Below are positions 55,630 to 62,164 of a stretch of DNA of 62,164 nucleotides, in pieces. How positions within the stretch are numbered: position 1 is the first letter of the stretch; the number at the start of each line of letters is the position of its first letter. The notes below the pieces were generated by a model. That model ran no database searches. It saw only the letters and a program-made list of their open reading frames with translations, and was not told the DNA's origin. Origin of the DNA: Acidobacteriota bacterium (GTDB lineage Bacteria > Acidobacteriota > Terriglobia > Terriglobales > Acidobacteriaceae). Made by a program: the position numbers and the translations under genes. The stretch is from assembly GCA_021846275.1 (NCBI GenBank), contig JAJZBZ010000010.1, forward strand, positions 1 through 62,164, read 5' to 3'.

Positions 55630-55886
55630 CGCCGAGCCTTGCCATACTGCGCATCTCCAGCCCGTACTGGCGCGGGCTGCGGCTGTGGGTGCCGCTATTT
55701 CTGCTGTGGATTCCGCTGGCGCTGCTGGGGCCGCTGCTGCTGGTCGTGCTGGGAATTGTCTGCGCGCTGCGCGGGGTTCCGTTTTTTCGGACGCTGGGCT
55801 GCGCCTGGAGCCTGCTGACGGGGCTGCGCGGAGTGGATGTGGATGTTCGCACGCCGGGCAATGTCGTGCAGGTGCGAATCGTATGA
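55626..55886 (+). CDS. Small membrane protein of the DUF2089 operon
   Basis: 86 residues. Two close hydrophobic stretches (LWVPLFLLWIPLALLGPLLLVV and LLVVLGIVCALRGV), then a soluble tail GVDVDVRTPGNVVQVRIV that resembles beta-rich adhesin-type tails. Overlaps the regulator by four bases. No family recognised. Confidence 0.7.
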   Translation: MTPSLAILRISSPYWRGLRLWVPLFLLWIPLALLGPLLLVVLGIVCALRGVPFFRTLGCAWSLLTGLRGVDVDVRTPGNVVQVRIV

Positions 55887-55908
55887 GGGATGCAAGGAGG
55901 AGGGCGCG

Positions 55909-56139
55909 ATGCACAACCTTCCCTGCCTGATGCTTGCTCCGTTTGCCGCGAGCGGACTGGCGACGGTGGGCGCTGTGTGGCTGGCGGCGTCGGTCGAGAG
56001 CAACGCCTTTGCACTTGGCGTTCTGGCGATCAGCATTCTGGCAGCAGCGGGGCTGGCGCGCGCGATTGTCGGCTGCTGGCGGATGGCGAAGAATTCGGAA
56101 AAACATTTGGAAGACAAAGGAGATTCCATTCATGGGTGA
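55909..56139 (+). CDS. Small two-span membrane protein of the DUF2089 operon
   Basis: 76 residues. Spans MLAPFAASGLATVGAVWLAA and FALGVLAISILAAAGLARAI, then a charged tail. GGAGGAGGG precedes the ATG at 55909. Stop overlaps the next gene by eight bases. No family recognised. Confidence 0.65.
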   Translation: MHNLPCLMLAPFAASGLATVGAVWLAASVESNAFALGVLAISILAAAGLARAIVGCWRMAKNSEKHLEDKGDSIHG

Positions 56140-56590
56140 GGAACGCAAACAAATTCTGGACATGCTTGCCTCAGGGCGCATCAGCGTGGCGGAGGCGGAG
56201 CGGCTGCTGGCGGCGATGGAGGCAAACCCTTCGGCGGGCGATGTGCGCACGGGAGCGACGGCAACTGTTGAAACGACGCGGCGGCCAAAATATCTGCGCG
56301 TGCTGGTGGAGGCGGATGAGTCGATGACCGGCCTGCGCGGCGGCACAACGACGGTGAATGTGCGGGTGCCGATGCAACTGTTGCGAGCCGGAGTGCGGCT
56401 GGCCGGGCTGATTCCCGCGCAGGCGCATGAGCAGGTGGATGCGGCCTTCAGCAAGCACGGCATTCCGGTGACGCTGTCGCAGATACGACCGGAAAATCTG
56501 GAAGAGCTGATCGATCATCTCGCCGACCTGACGGTGGATGTGGATGGACGCGACGGCAATGCGACGAAGGTTCGCGTTTACTGCGAGTAA
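56132..56590 (+). CDS. YvlB/LiaX-like protein of the DUF2089 operon
   Basis: 152 residues. Starts with a YvlB-N/SHOCT-like hairpin (ILDMLASGRISVAEAERLLAAM), the same kind as at the end of the DUF2089 protein. Residues 50-152 hold a beta-rich domain (YLRVLVEADES, TTVNVRVPMQLLRAGVRLAG, DLTVDVDGRDG). In Firmicutes related proteins (YvlB, LiaX) belong to envelope-stress modules with LiaF/PspC-like partners. The same role here is inference. Confidence 0.75.
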   Translation: MGEERKQILDMLASGRISVAEAERLLAAMEANPSAGDVRTGATATVETTRRPKYLRVLVEADESMTGLRGGTTTVNVRVPMQLLRAGVRLAGLIPAQAHEQVDAAFSKHGIPVTLSQIRPENLEELIDHLADLTVDVDGRDGNATKVRVYCE

Positions 56591-56620
56591 GGGTGCGTGA
56601 ACGCTTGCTCCGCCGCGCGT

Positions 56621-58654
56621 TCACACGGCGCTGGATTGCTCTTCGAGCACGAGCATGCTCTGCTCCCACTCGGTTGCAGCCGCTGCCAGTTGCTGGCGCA
56701 GTTCGGCGAGCAGTCGCGTGAGCCGTTCGGTCTCCGCCGCGGAGACGAACTGCGCCAGAGCGGACTCGGTGGTCGCAATCGAGGCTTCGATGCGCGGAAT
56801 CTCTTCTTCGAGGAACGCGCAGCGCTCTTCAAGCTGGCGCAGACGAATCGGGTTCAGGCGGCGCGCGCGCGGTTTGGTTTCGTCGGCAACGGCTGTTCGC
56901 GCGATGGCCGGCTCCGGCTTCGCCACGGAGTCAGGCTGCGCGGCGGCATTCTGCGCGATCGGCCGAGTTGCGGATTCCTGTCCCGGGCTGGCAGCGCTCG
57001 TTGTTTTCTTTGCATTTGTCGCGTCTGCATCCGCTTCCAGTCGCGCGGCCTGGTCCCGCAGATATTCCGGAAAACTGCCGGGATAGCTGGTCACGGCGCC
57101 ATCACTCACGTCAAGAACGCGCGTGGCCAGGCGGTCAAGAAAATAGCGGTCATGCGAGACAAAGATGACTGTGCCGGTGTAGTTCTCGATGGCTTCGAGC
57201 AGCACTTCCTTGGCGCGCATGTCGAGATGATTGGTCGGCTCGTCGAGCAGGAGGAAATTGGACGGCGAAACGAGAATTCGCGCAAGGGCGAAGCGGTTGC
57301 GCTCGCCGCCGGAGAGCACGCCGAGCGGCTTGAAGACATCGTCGCCGCTGAAGAGGAAACAGCCGAGCAGCGAGCGCAGCTCGACCTCCGGCACGCGCAG
57401 GGCGGCGCGGCTGATGGAGCCGAGCAGCGTCTCTTTTGCGTCGAGCACCTTGTACTGGTCCTGCGCGAAGTATTCGGGCAGGACGTTGTGGCCCAGCGTG
57501 ACGCTGCCGCTGGAGGGCGTCTCGGCACCGATCAGCAGTCTGATGAGCGTCGATTTTCCCGCGCCGTTCCTGCCGACGAGCGCGATCCTGTCGCCGCGCT
57601 CGATGGTGAACGAGACATCGCGCAGCACCTGCTTCTCGCCGTACTGCTTGCAGACGCGCTCGGCGGTGACGACTGCGCGCCCGGACTGCGGCGGCTGCGG
57701 GAAACGAAAGTGTACGACCGGCTCTTCTTCGGGAATCTCGATGCGCTCGATGCGCTCCAGTTCCTTGATGCGGCTCTGCACCTGTCTGGCCTTGGTGGCC
57801 TGCGCGCGGAAGCGCTGGATGAATGCCTCCAGATGCTCGATCTGCTCGCGCTGATTGCGATATGCGGAGAGCAACTGCGTGCGCCGCTCCTCGCGCGCCT
57901 GGAGGTACTTCGAGTAATTGCCGGCGTAGATGTGCAGCCGCTTGTTCCACAGCTCGACGGTGCGATCGACGGTCACGTCAAGGAAATAGCGGTCGTGCGA
58001 GATGAGCACATAACCGAACGGATAGCCGCGCAGATACTCTTCGAGCCAGTTGCGCGTTTCGAGGTCAAGATGGTTTGTCGGCTCGTCGAGCAGCAGCAGA
58101 TTGGGCCGGGCGAGCAGGAGCTTGGCGAGCGCGATGCGCATCTGCCAGCCGCCGCTGAACTCGTCGGTGCCGCGCGCCCAGTCGTGCTTGTCAAATCCAA
58201 GCCCGGAGAGCACGTTGCCGACCTGCGCGTCGAGCGCGTAGCCGTCGAGCAGATGGAGGCGGCTCTGGAGCATCGAAAACCGCTCGGCGGCAGCCGCGTA
58301 TTCGGCTCCCTGGTGATCGAGCGAGGCAAGCGCCGAGGCCAGATCCTCCATCTCCGTGTGCATGCCGCGCAGTGCGTCAAAGACCGTCAGACACTCCTCG
58401 AAGACGGTGCGCCCGGTCATGCGCAGGCCATCCTGCGGCAGATAGCCGATGGTCAGCCCGCGCGTGCGTTCGATCACGCCGCGATCCAGTTGCCCGACAG
58501 ATTCTTCGCCGGCGAGCAGCTTCATCAGCGTCGATTTTCCCGCGCCGTTGCCGCCGACCAGCGCCGTCCGCTCCTGCGGCGTGATCAGCCAGTTGGCGTC
58601 TTCAAAAAGTACGCGCGGGCCAAAGCGCATGGCCGCATTCTGCAAAGAGAGCAT
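56621..58654 (-). CDS. ABC-F family ATPase (ribosome-associated)
   Basis: 677 residues, two ABC domains without membrane spans. Walker A GGNGAGKST and GRNGAGKST, signatures FSGGWQMR and LSGGERNR, and two DEPTNHLD Walker B boxes. The linker between the domains (RTQLLSAYRNQREQIEHLEA, IQRFRAQATKARQVQSRIKE) is the ABC-F P-site interacting region. A C-terminal coiled coil (about residues 590-670) follows a Pro/Ala-rich linker, as in Uup. Start at 58654 (MLSLQNAAM). Probably translation factor Uup/YheS-type. Confidence 0.92.
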   Translation of the reverse strand: MLSLQNAAMRFGPRVLFEDANWLITPQERTALVGGNGAGKSTLMKLLAGEESVGQLDRGVIERTRGLTIGYLPQDGLRMTGRTVFEECLTVFDALRGMHTEMEDLASALASLDHQGAEYAAAAERFSMLQSRLHLLDGYALDAQVGNVLSGLGFDKHDWARGTDEFSGGWQMRIALAKLLLARPNLLLLDEPTNHLDLETRNWLEEYLRGYPFGYVLISHDRYFLDVTVDRTVELWNKRLHIYAGNYSKYLQAREERRTQLLSAYRNQREQIEHLEAFIQRFRAQATKARQVQSRIKELERIERIEIPEEEPVVHFRFPQPPQSGRAVVTAERVCKQYGEKQVLRDVSFTIERGDRIALVGRNGAGKSTLIRLLIGAETPSSGSVTLGHNVLPEYFAQDQYKVLDAKETLLGSISRAALRVPEVELRSLLGCFLFSGDDVFKPLGVLSGGERNRFALARILVSPSNFLLLDEPTNHLDMRAKEVLLEAIENYTGTVIFVSHDRYFLDRLATRVLDVSDGAVTSYPGSFPEYLRDQAARLEADADATNAKKTTSAASPGQESATRPIAQNAAAQPDSVAKPEPAIARTAVADETKPRARRLNPIRLRQLEERCAFLEEEIPRIEASIATTESALAQFVSAAETERLTRLLAELRQQLAAAATEWEQSMLVLEEQSSAV

Positions 58655-58794
58655 ACTCTTCCAGCCTATCGCCTCCGGCAAGGGAGCAGGAATCCGCCTG
58701 CAAGGCGATGACCCAGGCGGATACCATCCCGCTGCGGTTACAATGCTCAGGTAAACTGATTTTTCTTGAGACAGGCTAAGGGTGGCACAGCAGT

Positions 58795-59571
58795 ATGGCC
58801 GCGCAGATATTCAATCTTTCCGGAAAAACGGCTCTCGTCCTCGGGGGCACATCCGGCATTGGGCTGGCGCTGGCTTGCGGGCTTGCCGAAGCGGGCGCTG
58901 ATGTCGTTGCCTCTTCGCGGCGTGGCGAGCAGGTGGCCGAGACAGCGGCGGAGATTCGCGCGCTCGGCAGGCAGACGCTGGAATGCGCCTCCGACGTGAC
59001 GGATCGCGATTCTCTTGTCACGCTGCGCGAGGAGATTCTGCGCGCATTCGGCAAGGTTGACATCCTGATCAACTGCGCCGGGATCACGCGCCGCGCTCCC
59101 ACGCTCAGCTTTGCCGAAGACGAGTGGAACCGCATTCTCGACACCAATCTGACCGGCACGCTGCGCGCCTGTCAGGTCTTCGGCGAGCCGATGCTGGCGC
59201 GTGGCTACGGACGCATTGTCAACATCGCCTCGCTCTCCACTTTTGTCGCGTTCTATGAGGTCGCGGCCTACTCAGCCAGCAAGGCCGCCGCCGGCTCGCT
59301 GACAAAATCGCTCGCGGTCGAGTGGTCGCGGCGCGGCGTCACCGTCAACGCCATCGCGCCGGGCGTCTTTCGCACAGACCTGAACTCCGCGTTGCTGGAC
59401 AGCACGCCGCGCGGCCAGGAGATTCTGTTGCGCACGCCCATCGGACGCTTCGGCAAAACTGAAGAGCTGGTCGGCGCGGCCATCTATCTTGCCTCGGACG
59501 CAGCCTCGTTTGTGAGCGGCGAAATTCTCGTCGTCGATGGCGGTTATCTGGCCAGCGGCGTCAATCAGTAA
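58795..59571 (+). CDS. kduD: SDR dehydrogenase, KduD-like
   Basis: 258 residues. Glycine motif VLGGTSGIGLALA; catalytic Ser146 (NIASLST), Tyr159 and Lys163 (YSASKAA); C-terminal SGEILVVDGGYLAS. Closest in character to 2-dehydro-3-deoxy-D-gluconate 5-dehydrogenase (KduD) or gluconate 5-dehydrogenase, supported by the kdgK and eda genes that follow within 25 and 54 bases. The product would be 2-keto-3-deoxygluconate. The symbol is by context; another oxidoreductase substrate is possible. Confidence 0.8.
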   Translation: MAAQIFNLSGKTALVLGGTSGIGLALACGLAEAGADVVASSRRGEQVAETAAEIRALGRQTLECASDVTDRDSLVTLREEILRAFGKVDILINCAGITRRAPTLSFAEDEWNRILDTNLTGTLRACQVFGEPMLARGYGRIVNIASLSTFVAFYEVAAYSASKAAAGSLTKSLAVEWSRRGVTVNAIAPGVFRTDLNSALLDSTPRGQEILLRTPIGRFGKTEELVGAAIYLASDAASFVSGEILVVDGGYLASGVNQ

Positions 59572-59595
59572 TTCAGAAAGATTCGGTTCAACCTC

Positions 59596-60705
59596 ATGCA
59601 GATTCTCTCGGCAGATTCGGTTCGCTTCGATCTCATCTCACTCGGCGAAGTCATGCTTCGGCTCGATCCCGGTGACAGCCGCATCCACACGACGCGCAGC
59701 TTCCGCGCATGGGAGGGTGGCGGCGAATACAACGTCGCACGCGGGCTTCGACGGTGCTTCGGACTGCGCACGGCCATCGTGACGGCGCTGACGGACAACC
59801 CTGTCGGGCGCCTGATCGAAGACCTGATGCTGCAGGGCGGCGTCGCGCTCGATCATCTGCGCTGGGTCAGGTACGACGGCGTGGGACGCACCGTGCGCAA
59901 CGGTTTGAACTTCACCGAGCGCGGCTTTGGCGTGCGCGCCGCGCTGGGCTGCTCAGATCGCGGCCACACGGCGGTTTCGCAGCTCCAGCCGGGCCAGATC
60001 GACTGGGACGCGATCTTCGATCCGGCGCGCGGAGGCGGCGCGCGCTGGTTCCACACGGGCGGCATCTTCGCCGCGCTATCGGAATCGACACCGCGCGTGG
60101 CCGAGGAAGCGATGCTGGCCGCGCGTCGCCACAGAGTGATCATTTCCTATGACCTGAACTATCGCGACTCGCTCTGGAAATCGATTGGCGGCCGCGCACG
60201 CGCGCAGGAGGTGAACCGCACGCTGGCGCCGCTGGTCGATGTCATGCTTGGGAACGAAGAGGATTTCAGCGCCGCGCTCGGCTTTGAGGTGGAGGGCGCG
60301 GAGAATCTGGACCGGCAGCAGGGCGCGCTGGACACGACGGCCTTTCGCGCGATGATTGAGCGCGCCGTGGCCGCATATCCCAACTTTCAGGCCGTCGCCA
60401 CCACGCTGCGCAACGCGCGCACGGCGACCATCAACGACTGGAGCGCCATCGCCTGGCACGACGGTAAATTCTATGAGGCAATCTCGCTGCCGGCGCTGGA
60501 AATTTATGACCGCGTCGGCGGCGGCGACTCGTTTGCCTCCGGCCTGATCTACGGCTTCCTCGCGGGCAGGGGCGCGCAGTGGGCCGTCGATTGCGGCTGC
60601 GCACACGGCGCTCTGGCCATGACCACGCCCGGCGACACGACGATGGTCACGCTTGGCGAAGTCGAGCGCGTCATGCAGGGCGGCTCGGCGCGCGTGCAGC
60701 GTTAA
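59596..60705 (+). CDS. kdgK: 2-keto-3-deoxygluconate kinase (PfkB family)
   Basis: 369 residues, longer than the typical 310-340. N-terminal LISLGEVMLRLDPGD and EGGGEYNVARGLRRCFG are PfkB signatures; YDRVGGGDSFASGLIYGFL holds the catalytic Asp near residue 312. WFHTGGIFAALSE and SYDLNYRDSLW match KdgK-like kinases. Phosphorylates KDG to KDPG for the aldolase encoded next. Confidence 0.85.
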   Translation: MQILSADSVRFDLISLGEVMLRLDPGDSRIHTTRSFRAWEGGGEYNVARGLRRCFGLRTAIVTALTDNPVGRLIEDLMLQGGVALDHLRWVRYDGVGRTVRNGLNFTERGFGVRAALGCSDRGHTAVSQLQPGQIDWDAIFDPARGGGARWFHTGGIFAALSESTPRVAEEAMLAARRHRVIISYDLNYRDSLWKSIGGRARAQEVNRTLAPLVDVMLGNEEDFSAALGFEVEGAENLDRQQGALDTTAFRAMIERAVAAYPNFQAVATTLRNARTATINDWSAIAWHDGKFYEAISLPALEIYDRVGGGDSFASGLIYGFLAGRGAQWAVDCGCAHGALAMTTPGDTTMVTLGEVERVMQGGSARVQR

Positions 60706-60759
60706 CAGCGATTGCAACCTCATTTGTCTGGAGCAGCAAACACCATTGGAGACCGGCCC

Positions 60760-61410
60760 ATGCTGAAACAACAGGTACTCGAACGCATCGCAGGCGAGGG
60801 ACTGCTGCCCGTCCTTCGCGCGGAATCCGCCGAGCAGGCGCTGGCCATTGCGCAGGCGCTCGAAGCAGGCGGCGTCACCATCCTTGAAATCACGATGACC
60901 GTCCCCAACGCGGTGCGACTCATCGAGCGGCTGGCCGACACGGCGGGCGACCGCCTGCTGCTCGGCGCTGGCACTGTGCTCGACGCCGAGACGGCGCGCG
61001 CCGCGATGCTGGCCGGTGCGCAGTTCATCGTCAGCCCGGCGCTGGATCGCGCGACGATCGAAATCTGCCGCCGCTACAGCGTGGCTGTCTTTCCCGGCGC
61101 GCTCACACCCACGGAAGTCCTTGCCGCCTGGCAGGCCGGAGCCGACGCCGTGAAAGTCTTCCCGGCCAGCGCCATGGGCGGAGCCAAATATCTGCGCGCG
61201 CTCAAGGCACCGTTCCCGCAGATCGAGCTGATCCCGACCGGCGGCGTCACGCTGGAGACAGCGCATGAGTTCCTGCGCGCCGGAGCCTGCGCGCTCGGCG
61301 TCGGCGGCGACCTCGTCGATCCGACAGCCATCCGCAACGGTCATTCGGAATCAATCACAGCCAACGCGCGTAAATACCTGGAGATCGTCGCCGCGCACCG
61401 CGCAAGCTGA
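60760..61410 (+). CDS. eda: KDPG/KHG aldolase
   Basis: 216 residues. Schiff-base Lys132 in DAVKVFPAS, with Arg20 (LLPVLRAES) and Glu43 (ILEITM) in the expected places; PTGGVTLETAHEFL binds phosphate. Splits 2-keto-3-deoxy-6-phosphogluconate into pyruvate and glyceraldehyde 3-phosphate. The start at 60760 fits the family; an earlier in-frame start would overlap the end region of kdgK. Confidence 0.93.
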   Translation: MLKQQVLERIAGEGLLPVLRAESAEQALAIAQALEAGGVTILEITMTVPNAVRLIERLADTAGDRLLLGAGTVLDAETARAAMLAGAQFIVSPALDRATIEICRRYSVAVFPGALTPTEVLAAWQAGADAVKVFPASAMGGAKYLRALKAPFPQIELIPTGGVTLETAHEFLRAGACALGVGGDLVDPTAIRNGHSESITANARKYLEIVAAHRAS

Positions 61411-61458
61411 GTGAGCGCAAGCATCCGACGACCGCCAATGCGCCAACGCGCCGTCACG

Positions 61459-61488
61459 TTGACCAGCCGCGAGGACGCTTGTTACACT
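61459..61488 (+). promoter_or_regulatory. Promoter of the initiator tRNA
   Basis: TTGACC (61459-61464), 18 bases, TACACT (61483-61488), or TTACAC (61482-61487) with 17. Transcription should start at about 61494-61495, the first base of the mature tRNA. Confidence 0.6.
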
Positions 61489-61493
61489 CTATG

Positions 61494-61996
<503 letters not shown>

Positions 61997-62164
61997 GAAC
62001 TTGTTGAAATAGGCATCGATTTTGCGGCGATCCACAAGGGGTGGAGCGTCGAACGAGTATGCGTGGAGACGAGCGGATACAGGACGGGATGTTCAGTTAT
62101 GTGTCGTTGGAGCAGCGGGTGCCGCAGGGTCATCCGTTGCGTGCGGTTCGCGAGTTGACGGACG
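61997..62164 (+). mobile_element. IS5-type insertion sequence, right copy, cut by window edge
   Basis: Begins GAACTTGTTGAAATAGGC after TTAA at 61993-61996; inverted relative to the left copy at 1-789. It interrupts the serine recombinase gene. Confidence 0.82.
62059..62164 (+). CDS. IS5-family transposase, first 35 residues
   Basis: Starts MRGDERIQDGMFSYVSLEQR and continues VPQGHPLRAVRELTD, the same as the left copy. The remainder is outside the window. Confidence 0.82.
   Translation, partial: MRGDERIQDGMFSYVSLEQRVPQGHPLRAVRELTD

Overview
The window looks like a chromosomal segment of a GC-rich, diderm bacterium of the phylum Acidobacteriota, probably class Terriglobia. The assignment rests on gene content, not on a database search. 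The main evidence is a 1271-residue Oar-like TonB-dependent receptor with an N-terminal carboxypeptidase-regulatory domain, tandem seven-haem cytochromes fused to tetratricopeptide-like tails, an OmpL-type porin, LptD, and small CTGAC-type intergenic repeats. Most of the window is dense, ordinary housekeeping DNA. The accessory DNA is at the two ends and in a few islands.

Layout. 1-1935: a graveyard of transposable elements. An IS5-type element has jumped into an IS1595-type transposase, next to a decayed IS630-type transposase. 1982-11386: M20 peptidase, tsaD, cca, a flavoprotein, and a glycerol block (glpF-glpK facing away from glpD). 11387-14029: a non-coding and repeat-rich stretch around a seven-bladed propeller lipoprotein. 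14030-18654: quinone reductase, a Panacea-type toxin-antitoxin pair, lptD. 18755-27102: RDD protein, ROK kinase, sthA, chemotaxis receptor, then DUF177-rpmF-plsX and a Trm112-like ribbon. 27189-28037: a foreign-looking zinc/HNH-like gene. 28074-36595: orphan MacB-like permease, S9 peptidase, large TonB receptor, HIT protein. 37037-44514: rpsA, Tat-type phosphoesterase, MFS transporter, folP, mnmG. 44602-51448: porin, AIM24 protein, two seven-haem cytochromes, queD. 51520-55043: copper export set (copB, copA, a small Cys/His-rich secreted protein). 55246-56590: a four-gene DUF2089/YvlB-like envelope-stress type operon running divergently from the copper genes. 56621-61410: an ABC-F ATPase and a kduD-kdgK-eda uronate/KDG pathway. 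61459-62164: initiator tRNA, the tail of a serine recombinase read antisense through that tRNA, and a second copy of the IS5-type element.

The pathways fit a heterotrophic soil bacterium. Glycerol is taken up, phosphorylated and oxidised (GlpF, GlpK, GlpD). Sugar acids from polysaccharides go through 2-keto-3-deoxygluconate to pyruvate and glyceraldehyde 3-phosphate. The large TonB receptor and S9/M20 peptidases suggest polymer and peptide scavenging. Copper is handled in the envelope. The two window ends lie inside the same insertion sequence in inverted orientation, so the window may be a complete assembly contig that stopped at repeats. The observations most worth following are the Panacea pair, the hairpin-plus-heptamer repeat whose spacing changes in exact multiples of seven, the recombinase tail encoded antisense to the initiator tRNA, and the apparently leaderless DUF2089 operon.
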